Below are positions 1-10,235 of a DNA stretch of 64,000 nucleotides, one piece after another. Origin of the DNA: Zymoseptoria tritici IPO323 (Eukaryota; Ascomycota; Dothideomycetes; Mycosphaerellales; Mycosphaerellaceae); contig NC_018211.1 of NCBI RefSeq assembly GCF_000219625.1, positions 2,170,001-2,234,000 on the forward strand, given 5' to 3'. How positions within the stretch are numbered: position 1 is the stretch's first letter; each line of letters starts with the position of its first letter. Under the pieces are notes generated by a model, which ran no database searches, was not told where the DNA came from, and was given only the letters and a program-made list of their open reading frames with translations. Made by a program: the position numbers and the translations under genes.

Positions 1-1716
1 GACAAAGTCGCCATTGGCGTTTCCGGCGAAGTAGGTGATTTGCGGGTGTTCGACCAATTTGCCTTGTAGGGCACTCCAGTCTGATGCCGGGATGAAGAAC
101 TCGACGAATGGCTTTTGAAAGACGAAGCCGTTCTTGGGACCCCATCCATGGACTGGGTCGGTCGAGCGTACGCCATTGACAGCGGGTTGGGAAGCGACAG
201 TCCACCAGCCGCGATTGATGAGGCTTTGGAGTTGGTCCTTGATGGTGAGAGTTTCGTTCTGGAGGGGCTCTTCGGACCAGGGTATCGCCTCGATCTCACC
301 TGACAGATGTCTCCGGAAGCTGGTTGAGATGTCCTCGATGGTCTTGGGCTCGCCCCAGAGTCGCTTCGCATCAGGTACGCTGACGTGAAGGCTCACGCCG
401 TAGCCGTCAATCTCACCGTAAGCTGGTGATCGTGCGTCTCCAAATCGGCCGTTTGGGAAGTCGTCCCACGTCGCCTCCCTTCCTAGAGCACCGTCTCCTT
501 CTGAGATCGCAAGTGTGTTGCTACGACTGTTGATTTTCTCACGTGGTATTCCCGCTTCATCGTCCGGCACTTCATGCGCGGCGGAGGTCCGCGTGCTGCT
601 ATTACTCGACGCTCTTGTTCGTGCGACAATCACTCGATTCCGCGATTGAGAATTGGCCATCGAAGACTTGCGCCGGCGTTGCTTCTGCTTCACATCTTTG
701 TCCACTAGCACGAAATCACCCACCTCATCGTCCGCCACTGCATTCTCGTCCTTCTTTTCCTCCGGCGGTATCAGACCGGTCCTTTCTACAATCTGTGCAA
801 CAACCTTCTCCAGGTTGAGTGTGTAGAAGTGGAAACCCTGCGGACCGTTGCCTTTCCTACTCTTCATGCCCTCTACCATCTCACTCAAAACGTCAACTCC
901 AACCCTCTTGACAGCCTCATCATCTCCTTTCACCGCGTGTAACCTTTTCAACATCTCTTCCGGGAGAGCAGCATGACTGAGCTTCGTTGTCCTCCTCAAT
1001 ATCTGATAGCTCTGCACTGGCATCAATCCAGGTATGAGAGGCACCGTTTTAAACGCACCCGACTCATGCTCCCTCAACCTCCTCTCAAACCTCTCATACG
1101 CCTCCACATCGTAGAACAACTGTGTCATGATGAAGTCCGCACCAGCTTTCATCTTCTCCACCAAAAACGGCAAATCATGCTCCATCGACTGATGCTCCGG
1201 ACATGACTGATCTGAGTGGCCTTCTGGGTATCCCGCTACACCAACACAAAAGTAATCTCCATACTGTTTCCGGATATACCTCACCAGATCTTCCGCCCAC
1301 GTAAAGTCCTTGTTGCTATCATCCTCATCCGCATTCGGTAATGAATTGTCGCGATACTCATCGCTCCTCGGCGGGTCTCCTCTCAGCGCCAGAATATTCC
1401 TCACACCCAAAACCTTCGCCTGCTCCAACGCCTCGTCGATCAACTTCCTCGACATGTTCGTACATGTCAGATGTAAACATGTCGTCAATCCTAGTTCTCG
1501 TTGCGTGACTTCTGCGAGTGCGAGCGATTTGGCGGATGTGCTTCCTCCCGCACCCCACGTAACGTTGACGAAGAGGGGTCGCAACGAGTGCGCCATACGG
1601 GAGAGTCGCGCATTGAGGTTGGAGAAACCCTGCTGGGTCTTGGGCGGGAAGAATTCGAGGGAGAAGTAGTTGGCGTTGGGTGGGAGGGCGGCGATCTTGT
1701 CGGTGATTTTGTCCAT
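1..1716 (-). CDS. MET12: Methylenetetrahydrofolate reductase, MET12 type (3' end outside window)
   Basis: Reduces 5,10-methylene-THF to 5-methyl-THF, the methyl donor for methionine synthesis, in the cytosol. A single open frame starts at the ATG at 1716 and reaches the window edge after 572 codons with no stop and no intron. The N-terminal TIM barrel is clear: SLEFFPPKT near residue 20, FVNVTWGAGGS, HLTCTNMS, ILALRGDPPR, CVGVAGYPEGHS and MTQLFYDVEAYERF. After about residue 330 comes a low-complexity linker and then the C-terminal regulatory domain (GWGPKNGFVFQKPFVEFF). Barrel wording is closer to yeast MET12 than MET13 (for example PLFVNVTWGAGG and FHFYTLNLEK). Fungi usually have both paralogues, so the MET12 assignment is likely but not certain. 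It is divergent from CFD1 across 328 bp. Confidence 0.9.
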   Translation of the reverse strand, partial: MDKITDKIAALPPNANYFSLEFFPPKTQQGFSNLNARLSRMAHSLRPLFVNVTWGAGGSTSAKSLALAEVTQRELGLTTCLHLTCTNMSRKLIDEALEQAKVLGVRNILALRGDPPRSDEYRDNSLPNADEDDSNKDFTWAEDLVRYIRKQYGDYFCVGVAGYPEGHSDQSCPEHQSMEHDLPFLVEKMKAGADFIMTQLFYDVEAYERFERRLREHESGAFKTVPLIPGLMPVQSYQILRRTTKLSHAALPEEMLKRLHAVKGDDEAVKRVGVDVLSEMVEGMKSRKGNGPQGFHFYTLNLEKVVAQIVERTGLIPPEEKKDENAVADDEVGDFVLVDKDVKQKQRRRKSSMANSQSRNRVIVARTRASSNSSTRTSAAHEVPDDEAGIPREKINSRSNTLAISEGDGALGREATWDDFPNGRFGDARSPAYGEIDGYGVSLHVSVPDAKRLWGEPKTIEDISTSFRRHLSGEIEAIPWSEEPLQNETLTIKDQLQSLINRGWWTVASQPAVNGVRSTDPVHGWGPKNGFVFQKPFVEFFIPASDWSALQGKLVEHPQITYFAGNANGDFV

Positions 1717-2044
1717 GGTCGGGAGGGGATTACGAGGTAGAGCGGCGTGCCGGAATGAGGAGGTCGGCGGCGAGGATGGTGTTGGAGGGACAGTCGGGCA
1801 GCATGATCGAACAAACAGAGAGTCGTCTCATATCTCGTGGATTGTTTGACCGTTTTGAGACGGGAATTTTGTCCCGCTTTCATCATCGATAAGTTTGAAG
1901 ATCGGCAATCGCACGCGACCACTTTGATGGGCGCATTTGATGGGATTTGACAGCGATTTGGACCTCTCAGGATGATTGCTAATCGACTTCGATATAACTT
2001 TTCAACCTCACTTCCTGATCCTCTTCCTTTCCCCAAACAACATC
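1717..2044. promoter_or_regulatory. Shared divergent promoter, MET12-type gene / CFD1
   Basis: These 328 bp separate two divergent start codons (1716 on minus, 2045 on plus) and must hold both core promoters and 5' UTRs. I see no certain TATA box or named factor site. A plus-strand reading frame extends upstream of 2045 only by using a non-ATG start, so it is treated as UTR. Confidence 0.6.
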
Positions 2045-2956
2045 ATGTCGCTCCAGGATATCAAGCATATTGTCCTGGTCCTCTCCGGCAAGGGAGGCGT
2101 TGGCAAGTCCAGCGTCACCACCCAGCTCGCCCTCTCTCTCACTCTCCAAGGACATTCTGTCGGCATCCTCGATGTGGACTTGACCGGACCCTCAATACCA
2201 CGCTTTCTCGGGATTGAGAACTCGAAAGTCACACAAGCACCAGGAGGATGGTTACCTGTCCCAATCCACGAGGCGAACACCTCCACTACCGATTCAAGCA
2301 AGAAAACCGGTCAACTCCGAGCGATGTCCTTAGGTTTCATGCTCGCAAACCGTGGCGATGCAGTCGTGTGGCGGGGACCAAAGAAAACTGCCATGGTCCG
2401 GCAATTTCTCACGGACGTTCAGTGGGGAGCGATGGACTATCTTCTCATTGATACGCCGCCGGGAACTAGTGATGAGCACATCTCACTCGTGGAGACCTTG
2501 TTGAAGTCCGCGACGTCCGAACAGATGGCGGGAGCTGTCATTGTTACGACTCCACAGGCGATCAGTGTCAGCGATGTCAAGAAGGAGATCAACTTCTGCC
2601 GCAAAGTTGGCGTTGGCATCCTCGGCGTGATCGAGAACATGGCCGGATTCGTCTGCCCGAACTGCTCTGAGTGCACGAATGTCTTTTCGAAAGGAGGTGG
2701 GCAGGCGATGGCGACGGAGTTCGAGGTACCGTTCCTTGGAAGTGTGCCTATCGACCCCATGTTCATTCGGCTTATTGAGGAGGGCAAGCGCCCCAGCTAT
2801 CCCGAGGGCACGATCATCGAAGGCCGCGACATGCAACAATCACAGCCGGATGAAGGGAGCAAGGAAGGATCCTTGGTGGAGAAATACGCGGCTTGCTCAC
2901 TGTTCCCACTTTTCGAGGGATTTACGACGCAGCTCACGACTGTTATCGAACGATGA
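2045..2956 (+). CDS. CFD1: Cytosolic Fe-S cluster assembly scaffold P-loop ATPase Cfd1
   Basis: 303 residues, no intron. Cfd1 partners with Nbp35 to build Fe-S clusters for cytosolic and nuclear proteins (CIA pathway). Visible features are the deviant Walker [10 protein letters not shown] at residues 15-23, [10 protein letters not shown] near 41-50, WRGPKK near 109, [10 protein letters not shown] at 136-144, and the C-terminal CPNC pair (Cys204, Cys207) that bridges a cluster between subunits in this family. It lacks the N-terminal four-cysteine ferredoxin-like motif of Nbp35, which makes it Cfd1 rather than Nbp35. The ATG at 2045 is followed directly by the family's usual N-terminus. Further upstream in-frame sequence has only a TTG, so 2045 is the start. 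Confidence 0.93.
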   Translation: MSLQDIKHIVLVLSGKGGVGKSSVTTQLALSLTLQGHSVGILDVDLTGPSIPRFLGIENSKVTQAPGGWLPVPIHEANTSTTDSSKKTGQLRAMSLGFMLANRGDAVVWRGPKKTAMVRQFLTDVQWGAMDYLLIDTPPGTSDEHISLVETLLKSATSEQMAGAVIVTTPQAISVSDVKKEINFCRKVGVGILGVIENMAGFVCPNCSECTNVFSKGGGQAMATEFEVPFLGSVPIDPMFIRLIEEGKRPSYPEGTIIEGRDMQQSQPDEGSKEGSLVEKYAACSLFPLFEGFTTQLTTVIER

Positions 2957-4414
2957 GAAAGCGGGATTCCAACTCCGCCGAAGCAACTACGACTTACAAC
3001 CACAATCCGTGCCACGATACGCCAGGACAATTCGCGGGCCGGCCAAATGTTTCCCGGAAGCCAAACCGAATCACCAAACATCAACGCCGTTCCAATTGGC
3101 GATCACGTCCCGTGTTCCAGATTAAGCGAAAATCTTGAATGTGATTCTACACACGCAAGCCATCGGCTTCTGTGCATGATAAGCCTCGTTTGACTCCGGG
3201 TCCTCGCCTCGTTTTGACGCACGAGCAACTATCCAGCCAACGAAGCATGGCTTCGGCGTCGCCATCACCGGCAGCACGGCAGAGGAAGCTGTCCGAGCAG
3301 CGCCGGTCGATTAAACAATGAGGAGGAACTCGCGACCGTGGCATTGGTGGTGCGATCGGCAGAACTGCGATGTTTTGCGATTCACAAAGGTGGGAGTAGT
3401 GCTGGTGCGAAGTCCGGTCAGTGTGGATGGAGGATAGATATGGAAGGAAGGGTGGAAGTCATTGACAAAATCGCGTTTGCAGGCCTGTTAGTCGAAACAA
3501 TCTTCCTTTCTGATGCATCGATCGCCAGTCTATGCTTGCTGCTGGACTCAAGTCACGCTCGCTAGAAGTGATCACAGTGAACAAGGAATGGCACAACAAG
3601 ACGACAGTCGATGAATGAGAGTGATGTATGCGGCATTGTAGGCACAAGGTTCTTGTGTTTGAAAGACCGAGCTGGATGTTGGACACCTTCGAGGCGCTCC
3701 GAGAATGAATCGCTGTTCGGCGACCGGGTCGAATAAATTTACAGTCTGCCCGACATATATCGACTTGAGCCTCTCCATGTCAGTGATACTCGCTGAAACT
3801 GTGCGTTACATCTCGACGCTGGACATATTGCCAACAAAATCTTGCCCACAACCATTCGCAGCCTGCTTGTATTGACTGCCATCGCGACACCCTGCTCGGA
3901 ACTCCAGAGCATAGCAAAGCTGTGAACGCTGTCTCAACCATGTACCGTGTGACCGCAGGAAATACGGGTAAGGAGTGGTGAAGCTTGTGCGACCTCGACG
4001 GCGTTACTCAAGATTGCGGGATTCGTCGATCGGACAACCCTCCACGCATTTCGGGTCGATACTTGGGTCGAAGCATCCTCAGTATCCGGTTCCCAGTTGC
4101 GCAGTGTTCTACCAAAGGCTCATCTTCGGCCAATCCGGAATCCAGATCACACGTCATGCCCGCACCCAACTCTCTCATCGTGCCGTACGATGTTCTCGCC
4201 CGCCGCTGCAGGTATAGCGCTGATGTGTTTCGAACGGATCAAGATGAGATTCTCCAGCATACACCGGGTATGCTGGGACACGAATCTTGCGGCGTCGTTC
4301 CTATACCGTCGATTTGAGCAGCCGCTGTATTCGCAGTGCCGGTCATGGCAACGCCGCATGGCATGCTCTTGAATTCGACGAAACAGAGGAGTCGACTGCA
4401 ATAGTACAGCGCGG
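2957..4414. other. Intergenic region between CFD1 and the PQ-loop gene
   Basis: About 1.46 kb holding the 3' ends of two convergent genes. Several 60-120-codon open frames occur on both strands (for example 3985-4317 plus). None shows family motifs, a signal peptide or convincing splice structure, so none is called. Confidence 0.5.
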
Positions 4415-5616
4415 TCAACGCTCGCCCGCCTCCCGACCTCGAGCTTCCTGAACCTGGGCTCCAGCTGCGACCGCATTGGCCTTCGGCCTGTTATTGCGGT
4501 ACATGAAGAATTGAACAAACACTGCGAAGTCCAGGAAAAGGGTTCCGAGACTTCCGATCAGCCAGCTCAGGTTGACGAGGATGTATTGACCGTAAATCGC
4601 GGGCGCTTCGCCCGGCTGGCAATGGCTCTCCCTCCAGTGTCCACGATGATGCTGGCTGCAGATCGGCTCGAAGGCCAGAATTGAACAGACGAATGTCAAG
4701 TTCCCAATGCAGGCGAAGAGGAAGAACAAGGCATTCAATCCCTCGGTAGACTTCCGGCGATAGTTGAGCAGGAGTTGAGGGACACGGCTGCCCAGATACA
4801 GCACGGCACAAACATAGCCAAAGATCTGGCCCCAGAGGTTCAGTTTGAGTGAAGCTGCTTGCTCATCTGCGGGAGATTCCTGCTGCTTGTGCTCCGGCGC
4901 TGAAGGGCTGAGGTAGTAACCGGCGATACCAGCGGCAATGACGACAAGAATGGCAGTGCCGTTGAACAAGATCGCCTTCGTCCAGCTCTTTGGCTGTTGA
5001 GGCTTGAGTACCTCGCTCGACGGGTCGTCTTTACGTTGCGGGTGTATTGGTGTTGCAGGAGAGAGGAACGTGGCATCCATGCTCGAGAGTCGTTCCCTGA
5101 AGGAGGAACTTGATCGCGTTCGCGAATTGTACTCCACATCGGCGGCATTGGCTGGACGGCTTGGTCTTACGGACTCGGCGTTACCATTCGCGATCAAAGG
5201 CGAACGTTCAGAAGGTTCATCTGCGACAGCACTAGGCTCCTTGTCGGGTCTTGGATCACGAAGACTAAAGCCTCGGTAGTAGAAACATTGGCCGAGCAAG
5301 ACGATGTCCGCCAGGGTATCTGAAGACGAGGTAAGCTTTTGTGCCCGTCGTAGCACTTCGTATACTGCTTACAATAGATTGCAAGGACAATCATGGTAGG
5401 CAGAACACCCTGCAACACTGCGCCAAGAATGTTGAAAACATCTCCTGCCAGCCAAATGACGATGAACTCCACGCTGAGACCTTCGGCTGAACTTCGTCGG
5501 AAGTTTTCGACAATCTGAGGAGAGAAGACGACAACCCAACAGGCGATACTGATGGACCCGCAGATCCCAGAGATGGCCTCGATGTCCAGATTGTAGCCTT
5601 CGGATGGTGGGAACAT
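4415..5616 (-). CDS. PQ-loop vacuolar amino-acid transporter (Ypq/Rtc2 family)
   Basis: Two exons: 5616-5373 and 5319-4415, with a 53-nt intron (5372-5320, GTAAGC...TTCAG) giving 382 residues. Splicing joins IYY to TLADIVLLGQ inside a membrane helix, which supports it. Two PQ-loop repeats are visible: SPQIVENFRRSSAEGLS near residue 32 and VPQLLLNYRRKSTEGLN near 261. Each carries the diagnostic Pro-Gln, and about seven membrane helices are likely. Family members (yeast Ypq1-3, human PQLC2) export cationic amino acids from the vacuole or lysosome; the substrate here is inferred. A polar, Ser-rich loop of about 90 residues separates the repeats and includes ERSPLI, a possible vacuolar dileucine sorting signal. 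The ATG at 5616 has A at -3. An extension to 5676 would need a TTG start. Confidence 0.88.
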
Positions 5617-6930
5617 GATGGCGGCGCGCTTCTGAGCGGCAAGATATTGAGAAAATTCGTATGGGCGAGACTCCAATGCCGCTTTTAGTCGAGATGATGG
5701 AAGTTCTTCGTACCTATCGCCGTATGTTGTCGTTGATGATGTTGGGAGTCACACGTGAGGTTTTGGATGTGCAGAAATAGAGCCAAATAGAGTTTGACCG
5801 TGCGCATTGGCGGCAGCGGCGCTAGTATTGGAAGACTTCATGTCGTCGGAAGACATCTGTCCAGTGCGCTTCTTCTCATGATCGCTCCTACATCGCTACG
5901 GGATGAGTATGGCGAGTATGGCTTCGTGGAGCCACTGTGGGTTCTAAAGATGATCATGACCGCAACTCATCGCAGAAAATCACTGGTTCCTGGATGACGG
6001 CACACGGTCCGGTGCTCTTCAATTGCAAGAAATCAACGCCCAAGTCTGCATCCCAGATCGAAGGATATGTGGGATACGACACCCACCCGTTGCTAAGCAT
6101 TAAGCAAGTTCAAGCAAGCGACAAAGATACTCCACGAGCTCTTCAATGTGCAAGCGAACCAGGTGGATATGGCATCCGCTTGGAGGAACCGAAAGACTTT
6201 CCTGTTCCGGACCATGGACAAACATAAATATGGCCATCTCTGCCGGGACTCGGAGCTGATCGATCATATGTCGAGCAACTGGCTTCTGTTACACGGCGAC
6301 GCATGCTGGCATCATATGGAGCTCTTGCGTCCGGTGGCTGTGGTGTCAACTGCCGCTTGGCAAAGAGACTCGAAGCTCTCACAACCCTAACCCTAAGCGA
6401 TGAGACCACTCGGATTGTCACTGGACAGCAACATGATCTGTAAAGAAATGTTGTTCCATCGCAAGATTGAGCGTCGCTTGAGCACACATGCAGAGTGCAT
6501 TCGGAAATCGCATTTGCCATGCAGCCCTTGCCATCAGCTTCAAACATTCTTCTATTTGTCTCTGCAAGATGCTGATCACCTCCGTGCTCACACCGGAGCA
6601 TTTCTGGAACGAGCAACTACTTGTTGGCAAGCTGACTACCTGGCAATGGATACCGAAGCCGGAGCATACGCTGCGACACGGACGGACGGCGACATGAAGG
6701 ACCGCTGTTCAAATAAATGATACACATTGTCATTAATCTCTTCATTGTGCGCATCTACTGCGATGCGTTCTGTCGAATAACTCTTGACGGACTGGATCCT
6801 GCCATATCGCACTCGCTGCGTGAAACCCCAAAACGCCGTGCTCATCCGTATCCTACACATGCGAACGCTCAATCATTCAGTTCATTATCGTCGTGCCAGT
6901 CTCATGATCGAATCATCAGACTGCCGTCCA
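5617..6930. other. Gene-free stretch
   Basis: About 1.3 kb with the promoter of the PQ-loop gene at its left end. Open frames such as 6143-6616 minus lack motifs and plausible starts. Two telomere-like CCCTAA units occur near 6383, too few to mean anything. No gene called. Confidence 0.45.
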
Positions 6931-7245
6931 TTATGATGCTGTCGAATCCACGCTCGACTCGTTCTTGAGCGATGCCATTGTTGCGCCCGATGAGCGTCTT
7001 CGTGACGATTCGGTCGCCATCTCGAATTGCTGCCTGGTGTGCTGGTGCATGATTCTGAAAGGAGGAAGTCAGCACTATGGATCGAAATATACACCTGCTA
7101 ATACAGCTGGTACACACCTCTGGTACGAATCTCTGGCTTCCTCTGGGTTGGCCAAATCAAATTGACGGGCGAAGTGATCGCGAGCTTCAGTCGGCTCGGT
7201 GAAGCCGTTCGCTGCGTATGATGCGGATTGTGTTGCAGCGGACAT
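6931..7245 (-). CDS. Small conserved-looking hypothetical protein, 83 residues, one intron
   Basis: Exons 7245-7118 and 7054-6931 with a 63-nt intron (7117-7055: GTGTGT donor, GTGCTGAC branch site, TTTCAG acceptor). The spliced product starts MSAATQSASYAANG. It contains ARDHFARQFDLANPEEARD, then a His/Gln-rich joint (YQRIMHQHTRQQFEMA) coded across the splice, and ends in a Ser/Arg-rich tail stopping at TAA (6933-6931). The exons are in phase and the junction falls within one continuous amphipathic-looking segment, so the model is coherent. There is no signal peptide, membrane segment or known domain. The style recalls small fungal proteins of unknown function. Function unknown. Confidence 0.6.
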
Positions 7246-9636
7246 GTTGATGGTTGGTGTTGTTTGATTGCGTGTATGGATGCTTCGCAAGACTAATGCA
7301 GGATAAGATCGAGATCGATGGAGAGGATGGTGTGCCGATCGGATTGTGCGGGTTTGGAAAGGTGACTACAACGGACAGCGAGCGATACTAATACGGCAAA
7401 ACAACAGCAAAGACCCTCGCCTCCAATCAATGAGAAGCGGACATCCTGCGTCAGAAGCGGCTGAGATCTACACCCATGATGCCGTGTGTGTTGCACGCGC
7501 CCCAAAGTGAGCAAGCGAAACCACTAGCGGCGCATGCAACCTTGTCTTTCGCTGCATACGGAACAAAGGGTCGCCCGAGGAACGGGTCGCAACGACTGAG
7601 CCGCTTGAGCCTTTCGATTGGCTCGATTCACGGCCTCTCCGAACGGGTCGTGGCCATCGACGAACCTGAAAGGCATTGATCCGGTCTAGCTTTGACATGA
7701 CGCAACTTTATTTCGTGTTAGCTCCAAGACCCTGTGGAGGAATGTGGATGCAGGGTCTCCGTCTTCAACGGGTGTTATTACGACATCACAACGATACTGC
7801 GTTGAAGCATATGTTCGGCCGGGACTGGAGACATCATAAGTTTACAGCGCGGTGGCAGTCGCCCAACTCAGGACTCTGAGACCAACATTGAAGTAATCGC
7901 GTGCCCATGAGCCGCATCGTTGAGATGCTTTGCAAGTTGGGTAACGGACAGGGTAAGGTTCGGCTAGCAAGGACTCTCAGGGACTTGGCAATTCCACTTT
8001 TTGGCACAGCTCGACGTCAGCGGTTACGCCCAGTTGTACAAAGACCAACCAAAAGGTACTCGGCGACGATCTGATAATGAGGAGGTTGGAAGAGGGGCTA
8101 TTCGTTGACGTTCCCAACGCCTGGGAAATGGCACTCGAGGATCAATTTGGTACGTCCAGGTTGCCTTGTTCGCACGATCTATCGTTACGAACTGCCTGAA
8201 CGTCACTTGCGAGCATTCCAACGTCTCGCAAGTACCGACATACTGATGACGCTCAGTTCATTTGCCTGAACACAGAGCGGTCCATAGACTGGCACGCCAT
8301 GTGGGAGCACAAAAGGCCCGTAGGATTCTGCGGCTCCCACAAGTGACGAGACCCTGAAACTGTAAACCACATTCATCCAGCCTATGACCACGAATTAGCG
8401 TCATCCTTTCTCCGCGTTGAAACGTCCGATGAACTCATGTTCGCTATGCGGCTCAAAGACGGGGCCGTTCGGTGCACACCCATTCCTGTGATACTGCATC
8501 ATCAGTCCATCACTTTTTATGACAGGGTTGACAAGACGTCGCCGTTCCAAGGTCGTGGTTGACAAGCATCGAGAGGAGCTATTTCTGTAATTGGTTGTTG
8601 CTGGAACGGCGAATCAGGGCGAGGTCCGGTTGACGTCGTTGCAATTTCCTCGGGTTATTATCGCGGCCTAGCACATATGGTCGATAGGATAAGTCAGTAT
8701 CATTGAAAGTCATGAGGCAAGCATGCTATAGTGTTTTGTAGGCATTCGACAAGCGACCAAGCACATACCGTCATAATCTCCAGATATTGCCTCCGCTCAT
8801 CTTGTCGCCCGTTTCCTGACTCCAGTGACCGGTCCTTGCAAGCGTCATAATCCACGTCCTCTCTACTCCACAGAACAACATCCGGATATTGGGTGCCACA
8901 CCATTGGCATGCTGCTCAGCATCGTCGACCCAGTGCACGCGAGCAGCTGCGTCAACGGACGGGGATGCGGACAAGGATACGGAATTAAACACCGAAATGG
9001 TTGGCCACGCTCGGTCGGATCTCTGCGTCATCCCGTTCATCTTGTGCAATGCGGCTGACTGAATATGCTGGGTGCCCGCAGACGTAGGATTCGAGGTCCA
9101 CAACAGTGCCACTGCGCGCTCACGTTCCGATGGACGTTCGTTGTGCATGCACTGCGACATTGCACGGACAATGGACCTCTCGGCGCGGTAGCGACGTGCA
9201 TGCATGCATGCATGCGAACCAGCGTACGGGCGTCTGTTAGGTCATTCCTTGAGCAAGACACGCTGATCTTGTTGTGGCATTCATCGACGCATTGGCGTAG
9301 AGATCGATATTCAATGTCTGGAGTCTCCTGTTCTCGGGCCAGATGCTATTCTTCGAACGCTTCTCATTTCCGCTGACCGGCCCCATATGGACTATATTCA
9401 ACGAGGGAATGGACTTTCCTCACCTGTGGAGACGACTTTATCCCGGCCTTCTGGACAATGTGTCGGCAGTAAGTGATGGACTCAACAGATGGACAGGGTC
9501 GATGGAACATTCAACGTGGCTGTGGTGGGTATGGTCTCGCGATGTGATGAGTGAGGATGGAGCGAACCCGACCTCTTGCTCCGTCATCTCGGGTTCAGAT
9601 TCAAAGCTCCGGCGAGATTTCAGCGTGGGTTTCTTC
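7246..9636. other. Gene-free stretch left of the retrotransposon
   Basis: About 2.4 kb with no supportable gene. Open frames (for example 8771-9205 minus) have no motifs. A short CATG run lies at about 9199-9214. The segment ends at the CCGG target site (9637-9640) of the LTR element. Confidence 0.45.
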
Positions 9637-9640
9637 CCGG

Positions 9641-9813
9641 TGATCAAAAAGCGGAAAAGAATGATACTGATTTATGAGGGCGAAGGCCCTTAAGCTATAT
9701 AGACTAACTGAAACGAGCGAGTTATATAATAATGACGAGCCTTTAAGTGAAACGGTGCCTGAGGCTTTAAGGGTTTAAGTAAACCTGAGCGAGGTTTTTG
9801 GTGTTTTTGAATA
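9641..9813 (-). repeat. 3' LTR of the retrotransposon (left copy)
   Basis: 173 bp, TG...TA on the plus strand. The terminal CA is mutated to TA here but intact in the other copy. It differs from the right LTR at six sites, all CpA-to-TpA or TpG-to-TpA with this copy carrying the mutated state. Confidence 0.95.
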
Positions 9814-9824
9814 TCCTCCCCTTT
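9814..9824 (-). other. Polypurine tract next to the 3' LTR
   Basis: On the minus strand AAAGGGGAGGA lies immediately upstream of the 3' LTR, the expected position and composition of the plus-strand DNA synthesis primer. Confidence 0.85.
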
Positions 9825-10235
9825 GGTGAATGCGTGACCTTAAGCGTTCGTAACAACCTTGATTGAAGGCTCAGGTTATATGTTAATGCTCTTAAGTGGG
9901 TGTGCGTGATCTCGAGCGTGATCCAGGAGGTCCGTGATTGCTCGGAAGGTGAGGGCTCAAGTGCAATTGTCCAGCTAATTCCAGCAGGTGAATAATCCAA
10001 TTTACGTACTATCACAAGCCTTAAGCTGGTAACTGCTGGCATATGGTCGAATTTACTAGTAGGTCGCCCTTCTAAGGGCACAAAAGCGACTGCGTTTTTC
10101 TTTTTAAACCCTCTCTCTTTTATTAACTTCCGCAACCCTTTCCTTCCCTTTTCCTTGGACCTTTATACAGTCTACGATTACCACACCTCACACCACACTT
10201 TACAACACTACAACACACCTTAAGCAACAGTCGCT
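9825..10235 (+). promoter_or_regulatory. Presumed promoter and 5' leader of the antisense gene
   Basis: This non-coding stretch between the left LTR and the antisense ATG ends in a C/A-rich leader (CCACACCTCACACCACAC and similar, about 10180-10230) typical of fungal 5' UTRs, with TTTATACAG near 10160. It suggests the antisense frame had its own promoter independent of the LTR. No expression evidence is available. Confidence 0.4.

Noticed and set aside
1976..2044. Upstream extension of CFD1
   Set aside because: The first codon would be TTG; the family N-terminus begins at 2045.
5617..5676. Upstream extension of the PQ-loop protein
   Set aside because: It depends on a TTG start; the ATG at 5616 has a good context and the family's usual N-terminus.
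6380..6398. Interstitial telomere repeat (CCCTAA)2
   Set aside because: Two units only; a similar pair near 51040 lies inside a MITE. Chance is sufficient.
9343..9693. ORF crossing into the left LTR
   Set aside because: It spans the insertion boundary and continues into the LTR; no motif.
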